A stretch of DNA of 64,000 nt from an uncultured Corynebacterium sp. (GTDB lineage: Bacteria; Actinomycetota; Actinomycetes; Mycobacteriales; Mycobacteriaceae), in the NCBI GenBank assembly GCA_943914465.1, contig CALUCD010000003.1:62001-126000 (forward strand), given 5' to 3'. Below are positions 45,414 through 53,920 of this stretch, one piece after another; position 1 is the first letter of the stretch; the number at the start of each line of letters is the position of its first letter. The notes beneath the pieces were generated by a model. The model saw only the letters and a list, made by a program, of their open reading frames with translations. It did no database searches and had not been told where the DNA came from. Made by a program: the position numbers and the translations under genes.

Positions 45414-46484
45414 CTACGCACTTGCACCGTGTTTGTCTTCCGCACGCTTGATGGCCTCATCTGCCACCAATTCCTGGATGCCCATGTCAAGCTCTGAGGT
45501 AAATCCGACGCAGGAGCAGTTGATTTCACCGAGCACGTAGGTGTCCTCGCCCGTCTCATCATCGTCAGCAAGCATGAAGTCTGCGGTCCAGATCAGCGGG
45601 ATGTTGTCGCCGCCGAGATTTTCTGCAATGACCGGGCGAACATGAGCGAACATGTCGATGAGCTCCTGCCACTCCTCTGGCTTCTGGTAGGTATACTTCG
45701 CGCCGGAGAAGAGCGTCGCAGAGAACGCGTCGCCGCCTTCTGCTGGCTTCTTGTGCACAACGAACACCGGGTGCGGGCCAACGAGCAGAATGCGGATCTC
45801 ACCCTCAGTGATGCGCGGCATGAAGCGCATGTCCACCAGCATGCCGTTGTCACCGACAATGTACTGCTCACAGAAATCCATGAAATCGCCGAGCTCACGT
45901 TCCTCGGTGTGGTTATCCACAGCCTCAGTGCACTTGAGCTTGGTGTCCAGCGGCAGCGCGGTGCCCGGCTCTACGGATTGCGCGAGAGACTCACCAGCGA
46001 GGCGGACACGCCAAATACCGGAGCCGGTGGAACCGCGGTTCTGCTTCAACACACGCTCACCGTAGGACAACGAGGTGGGGAACGTGTTCTTGAACGTCTC
46101 CACATCGTAGTAAGCAGCCGTATCGGACGGGACCAGGTCGGTTTGATTGAGCTTGACCAGTGCGTCCTTCGCACCGTAGGACACCATCTCCTCCGGGGTG
46201 GACATGCCAACCAGGCCAGCTTCCGACAGGCGGGTGAGCAGATCGAAGTAGCCCTTCTCGCCGCCAGGAATATTGCCCGGGTTCACACGCGAAATGTAGG
46301 CGTCGAAGTTCTCCGAAACGTAGGTGAACAGGTCACCAGCCCACTCGGGACGAAAGTAGACAACCTCAGCGTGCCAGCCCTTGTCCTTGATGGCATTGAC
46401 GATCGGCATGGTGTCCTTGCGGTGGCCGTCAATATATTTGTCCGAGCCGCCCTCAACCTCGAAGATAACGATTGCTTTGTGCAC
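45414..46484 (-). CDS. Cj0069-family ATP-grasp-like protein
   Basis: A 356-residue soluble protein that I recognise as the Cj0069 family, named after a Campylobacter protein. It looks like an ATP-grasp ligase: a pre-ATP-grasp region (KAIVIFEVEGGSDKYIDGHR), VLKQNRGSTGSGIWRV as the nucleotide-binding strand-loop, and the metal-binding VLGEINCSCVG near residue 325. The substrate is unknown. The GTG at 46484 has AAAGGGA 7 bases upstream and TATATA as a likely -10. Occurrence in both Campylobacter and Corynebacterium suggests lateral spread. Confidence 0.75.
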   Translation of the reverse strand: MHKAIVIFEVEGGSDKYIDGHRKDTMPIVNAIKDKGWHAEVVYFRPEWAGDLFTYVSENFDAYISRVNPGNIPGGEKGYFDLLTRLSEAGLVGMSTPEEMVSYGAKDALVKLNQTDLVPSDTAAYYDVETFKNTFPTSLSYGERVLKQNRGSTGSGIWRVRLAGESLAQSVEPGTALPLDTKLKCTEAVDNHTEERELGDFMDFCEQYIVGDNGMLVDMRFMPRITEGEIRILLVGPHPVFVVHKKPAEGGDAFSATLFSGAKYTYQKPEEWQELIDMFAHVRPVIAENLGGDNIPLIWTADFMLADDDETGEDTYVLGEINCSCVGFTSELDMGIQELVADEAIKRAEDKHGASA

Positions 46485-46798
46485 TTGAGGATCCCTTTCG
46501 GTGTATATAGTTTTGCTATGTCAGCCGCGTTCTGCGGCACCGGCACACTTCCGAACTCTGTCGGATGCATCCGGTGGAACTGCAGATCGGACGCGACGAT
46601 GGTGCGCGCTGTTGGCGCGTGTCCCTCATAAAACCTTAGGGCGCACTGCATGAACATACGCGCTGAGCAGAGCTTTTAGTGTCTAAACTCACAAACGTTG
46701 ATGCTTGCTTGGAACTGCCGTTGCAGCGGTATCGTTGTCGATAGTTTTCGCCGTTTGGCCACCACCCTCAAACCGCATCGCCGAGGAGGACTCGCACC
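46485..46798. other. 314-bp divergent intergenic region before thtR
   Basis: It lies between the Cj0069-like gene (minus) and thtR (plus). The left end holds the TATATA box for the minus-strand gene, and the right end the GGAGG ribosome site of thtR 9 bases before its GTG. A Cys-rich 37-codon open frame from 46518 is present but has no ribosome site. No convincing hairpin or RNA was seen. Confidence 0.4.
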
Positions 46799-47713
46799 GT
46801 GGGAATCGAGCTGGATAACAGCCCGCAGTTCACCAAGTTCGCGCACCCAGAAAAATTCGTCTCCGCCGCCTGGCTCTCGGCGCGCCTCGGCGTGGACGGA
46901 CTCAAAGTGGTGGAAAGCGACGAGGATGCTTACCTGTATGACATCGGCCATATCCCCGGCGCCGTCCGGATTGATTGGAGCCGGGATCTCAACGACGCAG
47001 TGATACGAGATCTCATTGGCGGAGAGGCGTTCGCGGCGCTGATGCGCGAGCGTGGCATCTCCCGCGACGACACGGTGGTGGTCTACGGTGATCGTGCAAA
47101 CTGGTGGGCCGCCTACACAGCCTGGGTGTTCGAGCTGTTTGGGCATCCAGATGTGCGGATCCTCGACGGTGGCCGTGACGCCTGGATGGGCGAAGAGCGT
47201 GACACCTCCTTCGCCGTGCCTACCTACCCGCCAAGCGAGTATCCAGTGGTTGAGCGGATGGACACTCCCTTGCGCAGTTTCGCCCGTGATTTGCTTGACG
47301 GGTCACTCGGCGGCGGGAGCCGGGCGAGCGAGCAGATCATCGACGCGCGCACGCCCGAGTTGTTCGCCGGTGAGATACCAGCCCTTGAGACCGGACAAAG
47401 TGGCGCACCCATGACGCTGCGCCACGGCCACATCCCCGGGGCAGTGAACATCCCGTGGGGGCGTTCCGTTTTTCCCAACTCACTGTTCAAGAGCGAACGC
47501 GATATCGCTGAGGTCTATGCACAGTTCGACCCATCCGCGCCGACCGTGGTGTACTGCCAGATGGGCGAGAGCTCTGCCCATACTTGGTTTGTCCTGCGCT
47601 ACATCTTGGGTTTTGAACACGTATCGCTTTACGACGGGTCCTGGGCCGAATGGGGAAACATGGTGCGAGTGCCAATTGAAGTTGGCCAGTCCCCCACTCC
47701 CCCGGCGCCGTAA
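46799..47713 (+). CDS. thtR: Thiosulfate sulfurtransferase (tandem rhodanese)
   Basis: Moves sulfane sulfur from thiosulfate to an acceptor such as cyanide or a thiol. The 304-residue protein has two rhodanese domains. The N-terminal domain (about 20-140) is inactive, with the Cys position read as YGDRANWW. The C-terminal domain holds the active loop in VVYCQMGESSAH (Cys about residue 258), plus HGHIPGAVNIPW. The start is a GTG with GGAGG upstream. Its stop codon lies inside operator copy 3 of accBC; thtR next to accBC is the order found in C. glutamicum. Confidence 0.92.
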   Translation: MGIELDNSPQFTKFAHPEKFVSAAWLSARLGVDGLKVVESDEDAYLYDIGHIPGAVRIDWSRDLNDAVIRDLIGGEAFAALMRERGISRDDTVVVYGDRANWWAAYTAWVFELFGHPDVRILDGGRDAWMGEERDTSFAVPTYPPSEYPVVERMDTPLRSFARDLLDGSLGGGSRASEQIIDARTPELFAGEIPALETGQSGAPMTLRHGHIPGAVNIPWGRSVFPNSLFKSERDIAEVYAQFDPSAPTVVYCQMGESSAHTWFVLRYILGFEHVSLYDGSWAEWGNMVRVPIEVGQSPTPPAP

Positions 47714-47732
47714 CCTACGGATTCGTAACTTG
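47710..47732. promoter_or_regulatory. Lipid-synthesis operator candidate, copy 3 (before accBC)
   Basis: GTAACCTACG (47710-47719) is followed by GATTCGTAACTTG. The left half equals copies 1 and 2 exactly, while the right half is diverged, suggesting weaker binding. It overlaps the thtR stop and lies about 115 bases before accBC, upstream of an AT-rich likely -10 near 47770. Confidence 0.5.
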
Positions 47733-47847
47733 TGGTGGGTGGCACCTCAGCCCTTACACCCCGGCGCTGTAATATAAACCGACACAACCGATATACGTTG
47801 GTAGCCCTAACTACTTCGGGCTATCGCAAGACAGACGGGATTGTTTC

Positions 47848-49689
47848 GTGCCAACACCTCAAGATCAGGATGCCCAGGAACCCTCCGACGCCCGGAAGCA
47901 ACCGAAGGCGCTGACGAAGGTGCTGATTGCTAACCGGGGCGAGATCGCGGTGCGCGTGATACGTGCCGCGAAGGATGCTGGAATTGCATCGGTCGCGGTC
48001 TACGCCGAGCCCGATGCGGACGCGCCGTTCGTTGCGATGGCAGACGAAGCGTTCGCCCTCGGCGGCGCCAGTGCGGCCGACTCGTACCTGGACATGGACA
48101 AGATCCTGAAGGCCGCGGCTGATTCTGAAGCGGACGCGATTCACCCTGGCTACGGCTTCCTCTCGGAAAACGCGGATTTCGCCCGCAAGGTCATAGATGC
48201 AGGGTTGACCTGGATCGGCCCCTCGCCAGAAGCGATCGCAGCACTCGGCGACAAAGTCACCGCTCGCCGTATCGCCGAGCAGGCAGAGGCACCAATGGCC
48301 CCCGGAACAAAAGACCCGGTGGGCGGCGTCGATGAAGTCGAAGCATTCGCTGATGAGCATGGTCTGCCCATCGCCATCAAAGCCGCGTTCGGCGGCGGTG
48401 GCCGGGGCATGAAGGTCGCCTACACACGCGAAGAGATCCCCGAGCTGTTCGAATCAGCCACCCGTGAGGCCACAGCGGCCTTTGGCCGTGGCGAATGCTT
48501 CGTGGAACGCTACCTCGACAAAGCCCGCCACGTTGAGGCACAGGTGCTTGCAGACCAGCACGGCAACGTCATCGTCGCCGGCACTCGCGACTGTTCGCTG
48601 CAGCGCCGCTTTCAAAAACTCGTCGAGGAAGCTCCCGCGCCGTTTTTGACCGACGAGCAACGTGAACGCATTCACTCGTCCGCCAAGCGGATTTGCAAGG
48701 AGGCTGGCTATTCCGGTGCCGGCACCGTGGAGTACCTCGTCAGTGGACCTACTAACGAGTACCCCGAAGGCATCATCTCATTTCTTGAAGTCAACACTCG
48801 CCTCCAGGTCGAGCACCCGGTCACTGAGGTCACATCCGGAATTGACCTCGTTCGCGAACAGTTCCGTATCGCAGCTGGTGAGAAGCTCCGGTTCGACGCA
48901 GACCCGCAACCACACGGCCACGCGATCGAATTTCGCATCAACGGTGAGGACGCAGCCGCCAACTTCATGCCCGCCCCCGGCACAATCGCCGACTACGTTG
49001 AACCTGCCGGGCCGGGTGTACGCGTTGATTCAGGTGTGCACGCCGGATCTGTCATTGGTGGGCAGTTCGATTCCATGCTCGCAAAACTCATCGTTTCTGG
49101 GGAGAACCGCACCGAAGCACTCGAGCGTGCCCGCCGCGCGCTCGATGAGTATGTGGTGACCGGTATCCCGACAGTGATCCCGTTCCACAAAGCAGTGGTA
49201 ACCGATGACGCCTTTATTGGTGATGGGCAATCGTTTAGCGTTTACACCCGCTGGATTGAAGAAGCGTGGGTCAACGAACTCACCTCCGGTGCCGACACAG
49301 CCGATGATGCCGCGCCCGGCGCCGATGCTGTAGATGCTGATGAGCGCCGCACGTTCGCAGTTGAGGTCAACGGTCGGCGGATTGAGGTGGCGCTACCGTC
49401 CTCCCTCGTCTTTGGCGGCGGGGCACGCAAACGACCGAAGAAGCGCCGGGTCGCCCAGTCCGCTGCAGCCGCATCAGGTGACGCGGTCGCAGCTCCCATG
49501 CAGGGCACAGTGATCAAGGTCAACGTGGCCGAGGGTGACCACGTTGACGAGGGTGACGTGCTCGTCGTACTCGAAGCGATGAAGATGGAAAACCCTATCA
49601 AGGCCCACAAGGCAGGAACTGTCACCGGCTTGGCTGTAGAGACTGGCAAGCAGGTGAACAAAGCAGCGGTACTTATGGAGTTGAAATAA
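47848..49689 (+). CDS. accBC: Acyl-CoA carboxylase alpha subunit AccBC (biotin carboxylase plus carrier)
   Basis: Carboxylates its own biotin using ATP and bicarbonate, then serves the AccD subunits. The 613-residue protein opens with KVLIANRGEIAVRVIRAAK. The ATP-grasp core has FGGGGRGMKVA and FLEVNTRLQVEHPVTE. The C-terminal biotinyl domain (about 545-613) carries EAMKMEN with biotin on Lys579. A low-complexity acidic linker and a basic patch (KRPKKRR, about 531-537) join them. The GTG at 47848 has a poor ribosome site. A 6-bp stem (47802-47823) lies in its leader. Confidence 0.96.
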   Translation: MPTPQDQDAQEPSDARKQPKALTKVLIANRGEIAVRVIRAAKDAGIASVAVYAEPDADAPFVAMADEAFALGGASAADSYLDMDKILKAAADSEADAIHPGYGFLSENADFARKVIDAGLTWIGPSPEAIAALGDKVTARRIAEQAEAPMAPGTKDPVGGVDEVEAFADEHGLPIAIKAAFGGGGRGMKVAYTREEIPELFESATREATAAFGRGECFVERYLDKARHVEAQVLADQHGNVIVAGTRDCSLQRRFQKLVEEAPAPFLTDEQRERIHSSAKRICKEAGYSGAGTVEYLVSGPTNEYPEGIISFLEVNTRLQVEHPVTEVTSGIDLVREQFRIAAGEKLRFDADPQPHGHAIEFRINGEDAAANFMPAPGTIADYVEPAGPGVRVDSGVHAGSVIGGQFDSMLAKLIVSGENRTEALERARRALDEYVVTGIPTVIPFHKAVVTDDAFIGDGQSFSVYTRWIEEAWVNELTSGADTADDAAPGADAVDADERRTFAVEVNGRRIEVALPSSLVFGGGARKRPKKRRVAQSAAAASGDAVAAPMQGTVIKVNVAEGDHVDEGDVLVVLEAMKMENPIKAHKAGTVTGLAVETGKQVNKAAVLMELK

Positions 49690-50174
49690 TGCGCTCGCAG
49701 ACCTTCACGTTCCGCTCGGCTACGGAATCTGATCGCACCTACCTGCAGCGACTGAATTTCCTGACAGATGTTTTCGGCGACGAACGCGCCGAGTCACCTT
49801 CCGATGCCGTATCAGGGGTTGTGCAGTACATCGACGGCTGGGACCCGCGCCGTGACGGCGGCGTCATCGCTTTCGACTCATTTCGCACTCCAGCTGGCGG
49901 GGTGTGGTTACGTTATTGGTCTGACCCCGCGCAAGGTTTTGCAAACCTGGGCCCCGATATCCCTGAGCTTGCGATTGCGGTGGAGAACCGCTACGCAGGA
50001 CAACGGCTTGGAGAGCAACTGTTAGAACACGCCGTGAGCCTAGCTCGTGAGCAGGGCGCTGAACGCGTCGCCCTGTGGGTCGCGTCAGATAACGCACGCG
50101 CACGCCACCGTTATGAAGCCTTTGGGTTTCGTGACTGGCCTGAGATTGAAGACGCGATGGTGTTCACCCTGTAA
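49689..50174 (+). CDS. GNAT-family acetyltransferase
   Basis: A 161-residue N-acetyltransferase-fold protein of unknown substrate. The acetyl-CoA loop lies in VENRYAGQRLGEQLLEHAVSL (Q/R-x-x-G pattern, about residues 99-112), followed by RVALWVASDNARARHRYEAFGF, the usual C-terminal strand-helix. The ATG shares one base with the accBC stop (TAATG), so it is translated with accBC. A protein or metabolite target tied to acyl-CoA use is possible but unproven. Confidence 0.88.
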   Translation: MRSQTFTFRSATESDRTYLQRLNFLTDVFGDERAESPSDAVSGVVQYIDGWDPRRDGGVIAFDSFRTPAGGVWLRYWSDPAQGFANLGPDIPELAIAVENRYAGQRLGEQLLEHAVSLAREQGAERVALWVASDNARARHRYEAFGFRDWPEIEDAMVFTL

Positions 50175-50234
50175 CTGTCGAGGTCTGCAGCTGTCGGGCC
50201 CCGTGACGGGAGCGGCGCTGCAGCCGCAAAAAAT

Positions 50235-50275
50235 AAAGCTCCGGGTATGCAAGCTGAACGAGCACCCGGAGCTTT
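50235..50275. terminator. Bidirectional terminator between GNAT gene and pyc
   Basis: AAAGCTCCGGGT (50235-50246) pairs perfectly with ACCCGGAGCTTT (50264-50275), a 12-bp stem with a 17-base loop. A T-tract follows on the right and an A-tract precedes on the left, so it can stop transcripts of both converging genes. Confidence 0.9.
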
Positions 50276-50288
50276 TTCACGATGTGAA

Positions 50289-53200
50289 CTAGCTAATCAC
50301 AACGACTAGGTCCCCACCTTCAACCTTCGTCGCCTGCGGCAGCGCGACCCGTTCGATGGTGCCGTCCTGCGTCGCAGAGATGGAGGCCTCCATCTTCATG
50401 GCTTCGATCGTGGCTACCTGATCACCGGCCTTGACCTCATCGCCCACGTTCACCGTCACGTTCACCACACCCGCGAACGGCGCTGCAACGTGGCCCGGGT
50501 TGGATGTATCCGCCTTCTCCACTTCGGCAACGGTGGATTCAGCATTCTCATCGCGGATGACCATCGGACGCACCTGGCCGTTCACAGTGAGAATGACCTG
50601 GCGCATACCCTTTTCATCGGGCTCACCAACAGCATCGAGGCTGACCACCAGCGGCGGGCGATTCTCATCGATCTCGCCGTACCAGATCATGGTCTCCTCG
50701 CCCTCTTCCAAACCATAGAAGAAGGTCTTGTCACCCAGCTGGTCTGTCACACCGTAGGTGCGCAGGTGCTCCTGATATTCCGCATACTGCTTCGGAAACA
50801 GCAGCTGGTCGAGCGCCGCCCGGCGGGTGGTGTGCTCTTCGGACTGCAAGTCCGCCTCGAGCTCCTCTGGAACCTCAACGGTGTGATCAACCTCAGAGCG
50901 GTCCTCCAACGCTTTCTCACGCAGCAACGGCCAGCCGCCCGGAGGGGTGCCGAGCTCGCCCTGGAGAAAGCCAATCACGGATTCTGGGATGTCGTACTTG
51001 CGCGGGTTCTCGGCGAACTCCTGCGGGTCTACCCCAGCACCAACGAGGTGGAGCGCAAGGTCACCGACCACCTTCGATGATGGCGTGACCTTCGTCGGGC
51101 GCCCAAGGATCTCGTTCACCGCGGCGTAGTAGTCCTCAATAAGCTCGAACCGGTCGGCCAGGCCCAGAGCCTTCGCCTGGGTGCGCAGGTTGGACAGCTG
51201 TCCACCCGGAATCTCGTGCTTGTATACACGCCCGGTCGGTCCGGGAATACCGGACTCGAACGGGGCGTAAACCTGGCGCACTGCCTCCCAGTACGGTTCC
51301 ATGTCGAAAACGGCCTGCAAGTCGATGCCCGTGTCGCGCTCAGTGTTCGCGAACGCGGCCACCAGCGCCGACATCGACGGCTGCGAGGTGGTGCCGGCCA
51401 AAGGCGCAGAAGCGACGTCGACGACATCTGCGCCTGCATTGGCTGCTGCCAAGTAGGTGGCCAGCTGGCCGCCCGCGGTGTCGTGTGTGTGCACGTGTAC
51501 CGGCAGGTCGAAGCGCTCGCGCAGCGCCGCAACCAGCTTCGCTGCAGCAGCAGGGCGGAGCAAACCTGCCATGTCCTTAATCGCAAGCACGTGCGCACCC
51601 GCGTTAACGATCTCCTCGGCGAGGTTGAGGTAGTAATCGAGCGTGTACAGGTCTTCTGCTGGGTCGAGCAGGTTACCTGAGTACGCCATGGCAACCTCGG
51701 CGACGGTGGTGTTGGTCTCCAGCACAGCGTCGATTGCAGAGCGCATCTGCGAGACGTCATTGAGCGCGTCAAAGATGCGGAAGATATCAATGCCGGACGT
51801 TGCTGCTTCGTTCACAAACGCGCGAGTCACCGAATCCGGGTACGGGGTGTAGCCGACGGTGTTGCGCCCACGCAGCAGCATCTGGATGTTGACGTTTGGC
51901 AGCGCCTCGCGGATCTCATCGAGGCGCATCCACGGCGACTCGTGCAAAAACCGCATCCCCACGTCGTAGGTCGCACCGCCCCACGCCTCAACAGAGACGA
52001 GGTTCGGCGTGAGGTGGCCGACATGCTTTGCGGCCGCGACGAGCGTGTTCGTGCGCACACGGGTGGCGAGCAGCGACTGGTGCGCGTCGCGGAACGTCGT
52101 CTCGGTGACACCGAGCGCGGTCTGGTTTCGCAGCTTTTCCGCCCACTTCTTCGGACCAAGTTCAAGTAGGTCGTCGCGGGAGCCGCGGGGCCGGTCACCG
52201 TAGTTGAACTCCGGCAGTTTCTTCGACGGCCGGATGTTCGACGGCCGCGGGCCGTTTGGCTTATTGACGGTCACCGACGCGAGGTATTCCAAGATCTTGC
52301 CGGCATCATCTGCCGCAGCCGGAGCCTCCAGCAGGTGCGGGTGATCTGCGATGAACCCGGTGTTGATGCGTTCAAAGCAGAACTCGTCTTCCGACAAGAG
52401 GGCGCGCAGGAATCCAATGTTGGTCGAAAGGCCGTCAACGGAGAACTCGTTGAGCGCGCGCAGTGCGCGGTCAACCGCAACTTGGAAGTTGCGTCCACGG
52501 CACGTCATCTTCACTAACAGCGAGTCAAAATTCGGGGTAATCGTGGTACCCACGGCAACCGAGCCATCAAGGCGCACACCCGCACCACCTGGGGAGCGGT
52601 AGCCGGTCACCACACCCGAGTCAGGGCGGAACCCGTTCGCCGGGTCCTCCGTAGTGATGCGGCACTGCAGCGCTGCACCAGTGACTTCAATGAGGTCTTG
52701 GCGAAGATGAAGATCATCCAACGCAGCGCCGGCGGCGATGTACATCTGGTTCTTCACAATGTCCACACCGGTGACTTCCTCCGTCACCGTGTGCTCCACC
52801 TGCACACGCGGGTTCATCTCGATGAAGACATGGTTGCCCTTCTCATCCACCAGGAATTCAACCGTGCCTGCACCTTCGTAGTTGATCTCCTTACAGAAGT
52901 TCACCGCATCCTGGCAGATCCGCTCGCGCTGCTCATCAGTAATGTGCTGCGCCGGCGCGATCTCAACTACCTTCTGGTGGCGCCGCTGCACGGAGCAGTC
53001 ACGCTCAAAGAGGTGAATGACATTGCCGTGGGAGTCAGCCATGATCTGCACCTCAATGTGCTGCGGCTTGATCACAGCGCGTTCAATGTAGACGCTCGGA
53101 TCGCCGAAGGCTGCCTCCGCTTCGCGGGATGCTTCAGCTGAGAGACGCTCCACGTCCTCCGGTTTCTCGATAAAGCGCATACCGCGCCCACCGCCACCGG

Positions 53201-53711
53201 CAACAGCTTTCACGAAGACCGGGAACTCAAATTCCTTGGCGTATTCCGCGAGCTGCTTCGGGTCGCTCGACGGCTCGGAGTCCTTCAACGTGGGCAGACC
53301 AGCACGCTCCGCAGCCTGCACCGCAGCGGCTTTATCACCGGTCAGATCCAGCGTTTCCGGGCTCGGCCCGATGAACTTAATGCCCTCTTCACGACACCGC
53401 CGCGCCAGCTCTGCACGCTCCGACAGGAAGCCGTAGCCGGGGTAGACAGCGTCTGCGCCCGTTTGCTTCGCTGCACGGATGATCTCTTCGATATCAAGAT
53501 ATGCCTTGACCGGCTGACCTTCCACCCCGATCTGAACGGCCTCATCCGCGAATGGGCGGTGGAACGAGTTGCGGTCCTCGCGCGGGTAGACCGCAACGGT
53601 CTTCGCGCCCGTCTCGAACGCGGCACGGAAGGCGCGAACAGCGATCTCACCGCGGTTTGCGACGAGGATTTTTTTGAATGAAGGAAGCTGATTTAGAGGA
53701 AGTTTCTCCAC
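50289..53711 (-). CDS. pyc: Pyruvate carboxylase
   Basis: Carboxylates pyruvate to oxaloacetate, the main anaplerotic step in corynebacteria. The 1140-residue protein (same length as C. glutamicum Pyc) has biotin carboxylase (FKKILVANRGEIAVR, AGGGGRGMR, EMNPRVQVEHTVTEE). The carboxyltransferase follows (TDTTFRDAHQSL-like TETTFRDAHQSLLATR, IKDMAGLLRP, VHTHDTAGGQ), then the C-terminal biotinyl domain with EAMKMEAS. The frame is open to 53759, but the GTG at 53711 has AAAGGA 7 bases upstream and gives the family length, so I place the start there. Confidence 0.97.
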   Translation of the reverse strand: MEKLPLNQLPSFKKILVANRGEIAVRAFRAAFETGAKTVAVYPREDRNSFHRPFADEAVQIGVEGQPVKAYLDIEEIIRAAKQTGADAVYPGYGFLSERAELARRCREEGIKFIGPSPETLDLTGDKAAAVQAAERAGLPTLKDSEPSSDPKQLAEYAKEFEFPVFVKAVAGGGGRGMRFIEKPEDVERLSAEASREAEAAFGDPSVYIERAVIKPQHIEVQIMADSHGNVIHLFERDCSVQRRHQKVVEIAPAQHITDEQRERICQDAVNFCKEINYEGAGTVEFLVDEKGNHVFIEMNPRVQVEHTVTEEVTGVDIVKNQMYIAAGAALDDLHLRQDLIEVTGAALQCRITTEDPANGFRPDSGVVTGYRSPGGAGVRLDGSVAVGTTITPNFDSLLVKMTCRGRNFQVAVDRALRALNEFSVDGLSTNIGFLRALLSEDEFCFERINTGFIADHPHLLEAPAAADDAGKILEYLASVTVNKPNGPRPSNIRPSKKLPEFNYGDRPRGSRDDLLELGPKKWAEKLRNQTALGVTETTFRDAHQSLLATRVRTNTLVAAAKHVGHLTPNLVSVEAWGGATYDVGMRFLHESPWMRLDEIREALPNVNIQMLLRGRNTVGYTPYPDSVTRAFVNEAATSGIDIFRIFDALNDVSQMRSAIDAVLETNTTVAEVAMAYSGNLLDPAEDLYTLDYYLNLAEEIVNAGAHVLAIKDMAGLLRPAAAAKLVAALRERFDLPVHVHTHDTAGGQLATYLAAANAGADVVDVASAPLAGTTSQPSMSALVAAFANTERDTGIDLQAVFDMEPYWEAVRQVYAPFESGIPGPTGRVYKHEIPGGQLSNLRTQAKALGLADRFELIEDYYAAVNEILGRPTKVTPSSKVVGDLALHLVGAGVDPQEFAENPRKYDIPESVIGFLQGELGTPPGGWPLLREKALEDRSEVDHTVEVPEELEADLQSEEHTTRRAALDQLLFPKQYAEYQEHLRTYGVTDQLGDKTFFYGLEEGEETMIWYGEIDENRPPLVVSLDAVGEPDEKGMRQVILTVNGQVRPMVIRDENAESTVAEVEKADTSNPGHVAAPFAGVVNVTVNVGDEVKAGDQVATIEAMKMEASISATQDGTIERVALPQATKVEGGDLVVVIS

Positions 53712-53842
53712 AGGGAAGTCCTTTCGCGCGGTGTAACGGTCCTGCGTTGAGAGGGACAAATGGTGTATTTACTTTATCGCATTTACTACAGGTATCACCT
53801 AGGTTTTGCATGACGAATCGGAGCTGCTACCCCCGCATGACA

Positions 53843-53891
53843 ACGTCCACCGCCCGGCCGGCGTAGGGGCAACCGGGCGGGCGGTGGACGT
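53843..53891 (-). terminator. Strong hairpin after prpC
   Basis: ACGTCCACCGCCCG (53843-53856) pairs perfectly with CGGGCGGTGGACGT (53878-53891): a 14-bp GC-rich stem with a 21-base loop, 30 bases past the prpC stop. There is no T-tract, as is often seen in high-GC Gram-positives. It would separate prpDBC from pyc. Confidence 0.65.
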
Positions 53892-53920
53892 CGCTAAGCT
53901 AACTGCTCCTCCCGGCCAAT

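Noticed and set aside
45642..46631. 329-codon plus-strand frame opposite the Cj0069-like gene
   Set aside because: The minus-strand gene has a ribosome site and ATP-grasp-like motifs; the plus-strand frame has neither.
46518..46631. 37-codon Cys-rich frame in the thtR upstream region
   Set aside because: No ribosome site, no signal peptide and no recognisable family; only the nearby TATATA box, better used by the opposite gene, speaks for it.
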